From positions 1 through 37,060 of the IMG/VR virus record IMGVR_UViG_3300025132_000012: 37,060 nucleotides of DNA; one strand, 5' to 3'. Source of the stretch: a virus. The notes beneath the pieces were generated by a model. It did not search any database, had not been told where the DNA came from, and was given only the letters and a program-made list of their open reading frames with translations. Both the position numbers and the translations under genes were made by a program. How positions within the stretch are numbered: the first letter of the stretch is position 1; each line of letters begins with the position of its first letter. Of this stretch, positions 5,950 through 13,090 are shown piece by piece.

Positions 5950-6147
5950 ATGTCAAAATTAACTTTTTCGATCAATCTTGATAACGATATGTTTCATGAA
6001 GATGCTGCACCTGAAATTAGCAGAATTTTTCAAGACTTTGCAAATTTTGCTAAAGAAGCAACTTTAACTAATAAAGATTTACCTTTTTCTAAACCATTAA
6101 AAGATCTTAATGGAAACAAAATAGGCTACTTAAAAATTACTAAATAA
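5950..6147 (+). CDS. Hypothetical protein (65 aa)
   Basis: The gene begins at the base after the preceding stop. The 65-residue acidic product has an N-terminal strand (KLTFSINLDN), a helix (APEISRIFQDFANFAKEATL) and ends KDLNGNKIGYLKITK. The ending with D.NGN.IG..KI is seen in many small phage early proteins, without known function. No membrane or metal motif is present. Confidence 0.7.
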   Translation: MSKLTFSINLDNDMFHEDAAPEISRIFQDFANFAKEATLTNKDLPFSKPLKDLNGNKIGYLKITK

Positions 6148-6159
6148 AGTTTATTTATT

Positions 6160-6471
6160 ATGACTTTTTATAATACTATTGAAGAAAATTTTGATGAATT
6201 AGAAAAATCTATTGCTAAAGCTAAAACACAAGAATTAAAAATTATGAACTGTTTTTATTTTTGTAAAAAACCTTTAAGCCCTTCTATGGTTCTTTCTTTA
6301 TCAAAATTAAATTGTCCAATTACTTCAATTAGAAGAGCAATGACTAATTTATCAAATGATGGATTACTTGAAAAAACTAATGATTATGTAGAAGGTTTAT
6401 ATGGAAAACAAGAACATCTTTGGTGTTTGCCTAAAAAACCAGAAGTCTATATTCAATCTACAATTCTATAA
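6160..6471 (+). CDS. Winged helix-turn-helix protein
   Basis: This 103-residue protein has a helix at 6-25, then a winged-helix DNA-binding layout. FYFCKKPLSPSMVLSLSKLN gives the first helices, CPITSIRRAMTNLSNDGLLE the recognition helix and following turn, and VEGLYGKQEHLWCL the wing. The arrangement resembles MarR/DprA-type winged helices and small phage regulators. It may regulate the early region, whose operator array lies 1.1 kb upstream. It lies 12 bp after the preceding gene with no clear ribosome binding site. Confidence 0.7.
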   Translation: MTFYNTIEENFDELEKSIAKAKTQELKIMNCFYFCKKPLSPSMVLSLSKLNCPITSIRRAMTNLSNDGLLEKTNDYVEGLYGKQEHLWCLPKKPEVYIQSTIL

Positions 6472-6590
6472 GATCATTTGCTACATTTAGTTTAGTCGAA
6501 TCCTTACAAGGATAAAATACCTTCTTCATCTGCAAAGTGGTCATAAGAAGGAAAAGACAAACTTTTGCGGGTTGAGGTCTGTTCGACTAA
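6472..6590. other. Convergent intergenic region with nested inverted repeats
   Basis: This 119-bp gap lies between the winged-helix gene and the convergent RusA gene. It holds a 9-bp outer dyad, TTAGTCGAA (6492-6500) and TTCGACTAA (6582-6590). Inside are a hairpin CCTT-AC-AAGG (6502-6511), a 7-bp dyad CCTTCTT/AAGAAGG (6520-6526 and 6545-6551) and one AACCCGCA motif on the minus strand. No T-run typical of an intrinsic terminator follows. A minus-strand frame at 6458-6544 (28 codons) also fits here. A folded RNA, terminator or replication element are all possible. Confidence 0.45.
6566..6573 (-). promoter_or_regulatory. AACCCGCA motif, copy 3
   Basis: On the minus strand AACCCGCA lies downstream of the RusA stop codon and 21 bases before a possible 28-codon frame starting at 6544. 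It is the only copy not directly next to a supported gene start. Confidence 0.35.
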
Positions 6591-7022
6591 TTATTTAACT
6601 GTTAAAACTAAAATTTGTGCTCCTGGTTCTTCGTTTTCTTTGCAGAACCTTTTTTTTGCATTTAACTGCACAATGGTGGCGTCATCTGAAATAGCTGTCA
6701 AAGTTAAAGAATCAAAACATGCACGTACTAATTTATCGAGATCTCCTCTATTCTTAGTTACTACGTGTTTTGGTGCATTACTTTTAAGTATTCCTTTACT
6801 TGTAAAATGCACTTTTGGTCTAGTTAATCGAAAACAAATATGAACTTCGCAAGGTTCTGTTATTAATTCTTTTTTCTGTTCTAATACTTTTTTCTTAATC
6901 AAATCCCGCCATGACTTCAATCTTTTACAACTTTCGATCATTCGACCTTTTCCCAAGTAGACTTTACTTCCTTGCGGAGCTGGATTTAGCCCTTTGACAT
7001 CTATATAAATTTTTTGAACCAT
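6591..7022 (-). CDS. rusA: RusA-type Holliday junction resolvase
   Basis: This 143-residue protein matches RusA in length and motifs. An N-terminal strand is followed by GLNPAPQGSK (11-20), then KNRGDLDKLVRACFDSL (90-106) with D94, D96 and D104, ISDDATIVQLNAKKR with D113/D114, and Lys 123/124. In RusA the Asp cluster binds Mg and cuts four-way DNA junctions as a dimer, resolving replication or recombination branches before packaging. It is alone on the minus strand within a plus-strand block. Its ATG (7020-7022) shares bases with the plus-strand ATG at 7021, so the two genes diverge with no space between them. Confidence 0.92.
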   Translation of the reverse strand: MVQKIYIDVKGLNPAPQGSKVYLGKGRMIESCKRLKSWRDLIKKKVLEQKKELITEPCEVHICFRLTRPKVHFTSKGILKSNAPKHVVTKNRGDLDKLVRACFDSLTLTAISDDATIVQLNAKKRFCKENEEPGAQILVLTVK

Positions 7023-7818
7023 GAGTTTTATACCTGAAAAAACACCTTTTGTTAGTTTACCAACCGCTTTAAAAGGTAGAATTGACCCTTATGAATTAGC
7101 TGTTCTTTGGGTTTTACAAAGTTACTATCCAAATATTTGGCCTTCTTATGCAACCATAGCGAAAGATGCAAAAATAGGTCGCAATAAAGTAGTTAAAGTA
7201 ATTAAATCATTATGTGAAAATGGTTGGCTACAAAAAATTGGAAGAGTTGATGATTCTGGACAGGCAACAAATGCTTATAGAGTTACTGTTTGGCATGAAT
7301 TAAAAGTCGAACCTCCTTCTAGTGAGTCTCTTTCAAATACCACTACCCACCCAGAACTGCAAAATCCTAGTAAACAACCGCAGTCTTTCTCAGATACTAG
7401 TATTCCTCAGATACCAGACCAGTCTCTCACAAATACTGGGGGTGGTATCTCAGAGATACACGAACTAAAACAAATAAAACTAAAACAAATATCTAAAACA
7501 AATAATATATATACTGATGAATTTAATGATTTTTGGGACCAATATCAAAAAATTAAAAAAAGAGCTTCTGGTCAATCTAAAAAATTAACTTATCAGCATT
7601 ACAATAAATTATCTAAAAAAATTCAAACTCAATTAAAACCTGCTTTACTAAAAGCTATAGCTGACCAAAACAAAATTGAAAAAGATGGTGGTTTTGTTAC
7701 TTGTTTTCCAAATGCCTTCAAATGGTTACGTGATGGTTACTATGAAGCATTTCTTTATGTACAACCTCAAAAAAACAAGATACAATTAAAGTCCAGGAAT
7801 AAAAATGTTCCATTTTAA
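7021..7818 (+). CDS. Replication initiator-like protein with HTH_36 domain
   Basis: This 265-residue protein has an N-terminal winged helix of the HTH_36 kind seen in phage replication proteins: FVSLPTALKGRIDPYELAVL, then WPSYATIAKDAKIGRNKVVK and IKSLCENGWLQKIGR (to about residue 82). A Ser/Pro/Gln-rich linker (about 98-155) follows. The C-terminal part (FWDQYQKIKKRASGQSKK onward, ending near PNAFKWLRDGYYE) resembles the tail region of phage O/DnaT-like proteins. It probably binds the phage origin and recruits host replication proteins, because no helicase or polymerase is encoded. Origin repeats inside the gene were not found. Confidence 0.8.
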   Translation: MSFIPEKTPFVSLPTALKGRIDPYELAVLWVLQSYYPNIWPSYATIAKDAKIGRNKVVKVIKSLCENGWLQKIGRVDDSGQATNAYRVTVWHELKVEPPSSESLSNTTTHPELQNPSKQPQSFSDTSIPQIPDQSLTNTGGGISEIHELKQIKLKQISKTNNIYTDEFNDFWDQYQKIKKRASGQSKKLTYQHYNKLSKKIQTQLKPALLKAIADQNKIEKDGGFVTCFPNAFKWLRDGYYEAFLYVQPQKNKIQLKSRNKNVPF

Positions 7819-7820
7819 CT

Positions 7821-7828
7821 AACCCGCA
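7821..7828 (+). promoter_or_regulatory. AACCCGCA motif, copy 4
   Basis: AACCCGCA fills most of the 12-bp gap between the initiator stop codon and the next ATG (7831), leaving only two bases. The following gene has no Shine-Dalgarno box. Confidence 0.45.
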
Positions 7829-7830
7829 CT

Positions 7831-8304
7831 ATGAGTTTTAACTACAAAAGGAAAGAAGTTGACCGTGAAATAACCTTTAAACCACCAAATTATAATTGTT
7901 TTGCTTGTTCTGATACTGGAATAGTTGGTGATTCTGATGGTTATTTAAGAAATTTTCTACCTGATTACGATCAAACACAAGATTTAGCAATTATTTGTTG
8001 GTGTGATGCCGCTTATGCTGAAAAATCTGATGATGGTTCTATTGTAAAAAATGGCTTTAGAGATGATTCTTCTAACATTCGTAATAATGTTGGAGTTGAT
8101 ATTACTAAAGATAAAACTAGAGAAATACATAATTTAAGAAAGGCTAATTGGGATTTAAGTTGTAAAGAATTAAATCAAATTAGACAACAAAATTTAAACG
8201 GAATAAAGACTCAACTTCCTAGTTATATACTTAAAGTTAAACAACAATTAAACAACTCAAAAGGCATACTAAATGACATCAGAAAGACAGAAACCAGTAA
8301 TTAA
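7831..8304 (+). CDS. Hypothetical protein with Zn-finger-like cysteines (157 aa)
   Basis: A 157-residue protein whose N-terminal part has CFAC (C23, C26) and CWC (C56, C58), an arrangement fit to bind one zinc ion as in DnaJ-like or treble-clef fingers. The rest is polar with a helical C-terminus rich in Asn, Gln and Lys. Located right after the replication initiator, it could help load replication factors or bind DNA, but I do not recognise the family. It overlaps the next gene by 32 nt. Confidence 0.7.
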   Translation: MSFNYKRKEVDREITFKPPNYNCFACSDTGIVGDSDGYLRNFLPDYDQTQDLAIICWCDAAYAEKSDDGSIVKNGFRDDSSNIRNNVGVDITKDKTREIHNLRKANWDLSCKELNQIRQQNLNGIKTQLPSYILKVKQQLNNSKGILNDIRKTETSN

Positions 8305-8524
8305 TTCTTTAAAAAAATTATTACTAAAAGCAGAAGTAACTGCAGCTGCTATTCGAGATAATGCTATAGAAGAAAATATGCCAATTGAAAAAGATTTGAT
8401 AAACTCAGTTTATGACCAATTTAATTCAATTAAAAAATCTATAGATTATGCAGGAAAAATCGGAGAACATGATCTCAATTCAAGATCTGAACAAAGATCA
8501 AAAGAATGCTCGATTAAGAACTGA
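8273..8524 (+). CDS. Hypothetical protein (83 aa)
   Basis: An 83-residue, mostly helical protein (PVINSLKKLLLKAEVTAAAI at 8-27; LINSVYDQFNSIKKSIDYAG around 43-62). It overlaps both neighbours: 32 nt at its start and about 56 nt at its end with the ParB-like gene if that begins at 8469. Its C-terminus after residue 65 lies in the overlap and has no obvious fold. Function unknown; the overlaps suggest translational coupling with the ParB-like protein. Confidence 0.65.
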   Translation: MTSERQKPVINSLKKLLLKAEVTAAAIRDNAIEENMPIEKDLINSVYDQFNSIKKSIDYAGKIGEHDLNSRSEQRSKECSIKN

Positions 8525-8972
8525 TAGATCAGCTAAATTAATTTCTGAATCTTTAGAAAAATTTGGCACTGGGCGATCTATTGTAATTGATGAAAACAAT
8601 AGAATTATTGCTGGTAATGGCACTATTGAAGGTGCTAAAGCTGCAGGTTTAAAAAATGTAAAAGTAATTGAAACTAATGGTGATGAAATTATTGCTGTAA
8701 AAAGAACTAATTTAACTGAAGATCAAAAAGTTGGTTTAGCTATTGCTGATAATAGATCTTCTGACTTATCCGATTGGGATAGACAGGTTTTAGAAGAATT
8801 AACTATGGATTATGATTTAAAACCGTTTTTTGAAGATGATGATTTAGAAGAATTATTAGGTTCTGGTGAAATTAAAGATTTTGAAGGTTCTAAAGAACAA
8901 TCTGAATCTGATTTTAATGAATTTGATAATACTTGTCCTAGATGTGGTTTTGAATTTAATAATAAAAAATGA
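8469..8972 (+). CDS. ParB/Srx-like domain protein, methyltransferase-associated
   Basis: The ATG at 8469 (GGAGA just upstream) begins ISIQDLNKDQKNARLRTDRS, a ParB N-terminal-type opening. TGRSIVIDENNRIIAGNGTI, EGAKAAGLKNVKVIE and QKVGLAIADNRSSDLSDWDR follow. Phage ParB-like proteins of this kind commonly sit beside DNA methyltransferases; some have nuclease or CTPase activity. The G.G..EGAK motif replaces the usual GHxR of partition ParBs, so plasmid partition is unlikely. The acidic C-terminus ends with CPRC (about residues 156-159), half of a zinc ribbon. An ATG at 8448 would add seven residues. The stop overlaps the methyltransferase start (ATGA). Confidence 0.8.
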   Translation: MISIQDLNKDQKNARLRTDRSAKLISESLEKFGTGRSIVIDENNRIIAGNGTIEGAKAAGLKNVKVIETNGDEIIAVKRTNLTEDQKVGLAIADNRSSDLSDWDRQVLEELTMDYDLKPFFEDDDLEELLGSGEIKDFEGSKEQSESDFNEFDNTCPRCGFEFNNKK

Positions 8973-10009
8973 ATTTAAAAAAAACTGGTGCCTGGTATCT
9001 TAATGAATTAAAAGATATAAAAAAAAATAATTTGAATGTTTTTAGTTGTTTTCATTGCGGTGGTGGTTCAACTATGGGTTATAAATTAGCAGGGTTTAAT
9101 GTTTTAGGCGGTGTAGAAATTGATAAAGAAATGATGGATATTTATAGAGCTAACCATAATCCTAAATATAGCTATATGATGGGAGTCCAGGAGTTTAATA
9201 AATTAGAAAATATACCAGAAGAATTAAAAAATTTAGACATTTTAGATGGTTCTCCTCCCTGTTCAACATTCAGCATGGCAGGTAAAAGAGAAAAAAAATG
9301 GGGAAAAGAATTTAAATTTAGAGAAGGTCAGAAATTTCAAAGATTAGATGATTTGTTTTTTCATTTTGTAGAAACTGCTAAACTACTTCAGCCAAAAATA
9401 GTAGTAGCAGAAAATGTTAAAGGTCTAATTGCTGGTAATGCTCGGGGTTATGTAAAAGAAATATTTAATGATTTTAGAAAAGCAGGATATGAAACGCAAT
9501 TATTTTTATTTAATTCTGCAAAAATGGGTACACCTCAAGCAAGAGAAAGAACTTTTTTTATAGCAAAAAGAAAAGATTTAAATTTAAAAACTTTTAAACC
9601 TGTTTTTAATGAAAAAATTATTCCGTGTGCATTAGCAATTAAAGATGTAGTAAATCATGGAAAAACTAATTTATTATCGCCTAAAGTAAAAGAATTATGG
9701 TTTAAAACAAAGCCTGGAAATTCACTTTCAAAAGCTCATAGAAAAGGACATTATTTTAATTTCTCAGTTGCTAATCCAAATAATCCAACTTCCACTTTAA
9801 CTGCTAGTCAGCCTGGAATACCAATTAGATGGGATATTCCTCGACATTTTAGTGCTGGAGAAATAAAAAGAATACAAACTTTTCCAGAGGATTTTAATTT
9901 TTTGAATACTGATCCATGCTATGTAATGGGTATGAGTGTTCCCCCTTTTATGACTCAACGTGTAGCATTAGAAATATATAATCACTGGTTCAAAACAGAA
10001 AATAATTAA
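8969..10009 (+). CDS. DNA (cytosine-5-)-methyltransferase
   Basis: A 346-residue C5-cytosine methyltransferase. Motif I is SCFHCGGGSTMGYKLAGF (26-43) with E50 and D52 for AdoMet. Motif IV is DGSPPCSTFS with catalytic C98. Motif VI is ENV (148-150) and motif VIII is QARER (190-194). The target-recognition stretch is about 210-285, and motifs IX-X are at RHFSAGEIKRIQTFP and GMSVPPFMTQR. All catalytic parts are present, so the enzyme is probably active; the site methylated cannot be read from sequence. It likely protects phage DNA from host restriction. Motif I is unusual (FHCGGG in place of the common FaGxGG). Confidence 0.92.
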   Translation: MNLKKTGAWYLNELKDIKKNNLNVFSCFHCGGGSTMGYKLAGFNVLGGVEIDKEMMDIYRANHNPKYSYMMGVQEFNKLENIPEELKNLDILDGSPPCSTFSMAGKREKKWGKEFKFREGQKFQRLDDLFFHFVETAKLLQPKIVVAENVKGLIAGNARGYVKEIFNDFRKAGYETQLFLFNSAKMGTPQARERTFFIAKRKDLNLKTFKPVFNEKIIPCALAIKDVVNHGKTNLLSPKVKELWFKTKPGNSLSKAHRKGHYFNFSVANPNNPTSTLTASQPGIPIRWDIPRHFSAGEIKRIQTFPEDFNFLNTDPCYVMGMSVPPFMTQRVALEIYNHWFKTENN

Positions 10010-10333
10010 ATGGCAGCTTCTGAATCAAGCAAAATTGAAATAGATCTTAGAGTACAAAAGCTTTCTCGGATAATTGCTAGAGGTGGTAGAAGGTCAGATT
10101 GCTTAAGGTATGCTAGAGAAAACTGGGGGGTATCAGAAGCTACTGTAGATAATTATTTAAAGAAAGCTAGAGATGATATTAAAAAAGATTGGGATATTGA
10201 AAGACCTCAAATGATTGCTGATTTATTAGCTCAATGTTCGACTTTACAAATGGAAGCAAGAAACGCTGGACAATTTCATATTGCTTTAGGCGCTATAAAT
10301 ACCGCAGCAAAATTAGCTGATCTTTGTTCATGA
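10010..10333 (+). CDS. Terminase small subunit-like protein
   Basis: This 107-residue protein begins at the base after the methyltransferase stop. It has an N-terminal helix-turn-helix (CLRYARENWGVSEATVDNYL, about 31-50), a linker helix (KKARDDIKKDW) and a C-terminal helical oligomerisation region (about 65-107). Terminase small subunits have this plan: they recognise the packaging site as a ring and hand the DNA to the large subunit. The large-subunit gene overlaps its stop codon (ATGA), which strongly supports the call even without a clear family match. Confidence 0.75.
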   Translation: MAASESSKIEIDLRVQKLSRIIARGGRRSDCLRYARENWGVSEATVDNYLKKARDDIKKDWDIERPQMIADLLAQCSTLQMEARNAGQFHIALGAINTAAKLADLCS

Positions 10334-11676
10334 GTTTTTTAGATACTGTTAAACAAGGTCATGTTTTAGCAGGAGATGGAATGTTTGAACTGCCTACTGC
10401 TAATGAAGTTATAAATAAAATTCAAAGCAAATTACTTCCTCATCAACAAAAATTTTGTGAAGATACAGAACATAGAAAATTAGCTTTAGTTTGTGGTTTT
10501 GGTGCGGGTAAAACTTATGCTTTAGTATCTAAATCTTTTCTTTTAGCTGCTATGAATGTTGGTCATATTTCTGCTGTATTTGAACCTACTGCTCCAATGC
10601 TTCGTGATATTTTAATGCGGACTATGAATGATTTATTAGAAGAATGGGAAATACCATATACTTTTAGAGCTTCGCCACTTCCTGAATATCAATTACAATT
10701 TAAAGAAGGAATACATACAATTTTACTAAGAACTATTCTTACATATCAACGTTTACGCGGGCAAAACCTTTGCGCTGTAGGGTTTGATGAAGCTGATACT
10801 GTAAATAAACGCGACGCGGAGCAAGCAATGAACATGGCTTTAGCAAGATTAAGATCAGGTAATATTCAACAATTTTATGCAACTACAACTCCTGAAGGTC
10901 ATTCGTGGGCGTTTGAAACATTTGAAAAAAATGCAAAAGAAGATACTAGATTAATAAAAGCAAAAACTTCTGATAATCCATATTTACCTGAAGGATTTAT
11001 TGATAGTTTGTTAGAAAATTATCCACCGCAATTAATCCAGGCTTATTTAAACGGAAACTTTACTAACCTTACTACTGGGGCTGTTTATTCAAGATTTGAT
11101 AGAAATAAACATGTAAAACAAAAATTTTCTTTTGATTATCTACATGAAATTTTAAAAGTAGGAATAGATTTTAACGTGATGAATTGTAATGCTGTTATCG
11201 GTGTACAAGTTGGAGATGAATTATATATTGTTGATGAAATATCAAAACAAAAAGATACAGATGCTCTAGCTCAAGAATTAAAAAGACGCTATCCTTCAAA
11301 TAAAATACTAATTTATCCAGATGCAAGTGGTTCTGCAAGATCAACAATCAATGCTTCTAAAACAGATATTGCAATACTCGAAAGCTATGGTTTTACGTCA
11401 ATGGCGCTCAAAAGCAATCCGCCGATCAAAGATAGATGCGCTTCCGTACAAGCAATGTTGGAAAACTCCAAAGGACGGGTGCGTTTGGCGATTCATGCCC
11501 GTTGCAGAAAGTTAATTGAATGTTTGGAATTACAAAGCTATGATGAAAGAACAGGAGATCCTGATAAACAAAATGGGTACGATCACATGAATGATGCTCT
11601 CGGTTATTTAATATATCGTGAATTTAATATGATTTATGGTCGGGCAGGAGCAAGAACTGGTATTAGAATTTATTAG
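10330..11676 (+). CDS. terL: Terminase large subunit
   Basis: From the ATG at 10330 this is a 448-residue TerL. The ATPase half has Walker A GFGAGKT (56-62), Walker B AVGFDEAD (149-156) and the coupling motif ATTTPEG near 185-191. The nuclease half has D280 (GIDFN), D331 (YPDAS) and D422 (HMNDALGY), the RNase H-like metal triad. It pumps DNA through the portal and cuts it. A TTG six bases upstream is a poorer start, because the ATG forms the genome's usual ATGA overlap. All catalytic residues are present. Confidence 0.95.
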   Translation: MSFLDTVKQGHVLAGDGMFELPTANEVINKIQSKLLPHQQKFCEDTEHRKLALVCGFGAGKTYALVSKSFLLAAMNVGHISAVFEPTAPMLRDILMRTMNDLLEEWEIPYTFRASPLPEYQLQFKEGIHTILLRTILTYQRLRGQNLCAVGFDEADTVNKRDAEQAMNMALARLRSGNIQQFYATTTPEGHSWAFETFEKNAKEDTRLIKAKTSDNPYLPEGFIDSLLENYPPQLIQAYLNGNFTNLTTGAVYSRFDRNKHVKQKFSFDYLHEILKVGIDFNVMNCNAVIGVQVGDELYIVDEISKQKDTDALAQELKRRYPSNKILIYPDASGSARSTINASKTDIAILESYGFTSMALKSNPPIKDRCASVQAMLENSKGRVRLAIHARCRKLIECLELQSYDERTGDPDKQNGYDHMNDALGYLIYREFNMIYGRAGARTGIRIY

Positions 11677-11700
11677 TAAGTGGTATTATGAGGAAAAACT

Positions 11701-13089
11701 GTGTATAGCACTCAATCAATTTATAATAATCCTGTTGCTTTAGCAGTTTCAGATGTTAATTCTCCTAACACTGCATACCAACGTATGCTTGCTCACTGGG
11801 GATTAATAGAAGATTTAAACGAAGGTACATTTACAATTAGATCACAACATAGAAAATATTTATTTCAAGAACCGCGTGAAACTGATGATTCCTATGATGC
11901 TCGATTAGCACGTTCTGTTTGTCCTCCATATTACCAAAGATTAGAAAGAATGTTAGCTGGTATGTTAACCAGAAAACCAGTTAGATTAAATGAAGTTAGT
12001 GATTTAGTTAGAGAACAATTATTTGATGTTGATTTAGAAGGAAATGATTTAAATATCTGGTTATATAACACAACTAGAGTGGCAATAAGATATGGTCATG
12101 TAGGAATATTAATAGATGCACCAAAAGAAGGAGATAAAACTAGACCTTACTGGGTTACTTATAGTCCACGAGATATTTTAGGCTGGCGAACTGAAATTAT
12201 AAATGGTTCGAGAGAACTAACACAATTACGTTTATTTGAAAAAGTAACGGAACCAAAAGGTAAATATGGAGAAAAAATTATAGAACAGATAAGAGTATTA
12301 GAACCTGGTCGATATGAAATTCATAGAAAAAATAAAAAAAGTGAATATTCTTTATTTGATGAAGGTTCTATGAGTTTAGATAAAATTCCTTTTTCTATTG
12401 CTTATGCAAATAGGCGCGGATTATTTGAATCAAGACCTCCTTTATCTGATATTGCAGAATTAAATTTAAAAGCATATCAAATTCAATCTGATCTTGATAA
12501 CCAATTACATATAAGTTCTGTTCCTATGCTTGCATTTTTTGGTTTTCCTGCAAGTGCAGAAGAAGTTAGTGCGGGACCTGGAGAAGCTTTAAGTTTACCT
12601 GCAGAATCTGATGCAAAATATATTGAACCTACTGGAAATAGTTACGATAGCCAATTCCAAAGATTAAACCAATTAGAAAAACAAATAAATGAATTAGGTT
12701 TAGCAGCTGTACTTGGACAAAAATTATCAGCAGAAACTGCAGAAAGTAAAAAAATTGATCGAAGTCAAGGCGATAGTACAATGCAGGTTATAGCTCAACA
12801 AATGCAAGATTTAATTGATAATTGTTTAAAATTTCATTCTGAATATTTAAACGAACCTAATGCAGGCAGTAGTTTTGTTAATAGAGATTTCTTAGCAGCT
12901 AGACTAGAACCTCAGGAAATACAGGCATTATTACAACTTTATACTGCAGGAACTATTAGCCAGAAAACTTTACTCGATCAATTATCAGAAAATGAAGTAT
13001 TAGGAGATGATTTTGACGTAGAAGAAGAATTAGAAAGCACTCAAAATGGTGGTTTAATTGATATGGAACCTGTAGAGGAAGCTGCTTAA
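11701..13089 (+). CDS. Portal protein (DUF4055-like)
   Basis: A 462-residue protein between terminase and MuF. YYQRLERMLAGMLTRKPVRL (77-96) is the characteristic segment of DUF4055-type phage portals, and the acidic, Gln-rich C-terminus (QEIQALLQLYTAGTISQKTL) is typical of portal clip/crown ends. The start is GTG at 11701, with a GAGGAAA ribosome binding site a few bases upstream; no in-frame ATG lies near. The dodecameric portal sits at one capsid vertex and is the channel for DNA packaging and exit. Confidence 0.88.
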   Translation: MYSTQSIYNNPVALAVSDVNSPNTAYQRMLAHWGLIEDLNEGTFTIRSQHRKYLFQEPRETDDSYDARLARSVCPPYYQRLERMLAGMLTRKPVRLNEVSDLVREQLFDVDLEGNDLNIWLYNTTRVAIRYGHVGILIDAPKEGDKTRPYWVTYSPRDILGWRTEIINGSRELTQLRLFEKVTEPKGKYGEKIIEQIRVLEPGRYEIHRKNKKSEYSLFDEGSMSLDKIPFSIAYANRRGLFESRPPLSDIAELNLKAYQIQSDLDNQLHISSVPMLAFFGFPASAEEVSAGPGEALSLPAESDAKYIEPTGNSYDSQFQRLNQLEKQINELGLAAVLGQKLSAETAESKKIDRSQGDSTMQVIAQQMQDLIDNCLKFHSEYLNEPNAGSSFVNRDFLAARLEPQEIQALLQLYTAGTISQKTLLDQLSENEVLGDDFDVEEELESTQNGGLIDMEPVEEAA

Positions 13090-13090
13090 T

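Noticed and set aside
6565-6843. Plus-strand open frame of 92 codons opposite RusA
   Set aside because: It is antisense to RusA, whose family motifs and catalytic Asp residues are clear; the plus product has no family features.
6994-6999. TTGACA that looks like a perfect -35 box
   Set aside because: No fitting -10 box is found at 16-18 bases on the plus strand, and the hexamer is part of RusA codons; likely chance.
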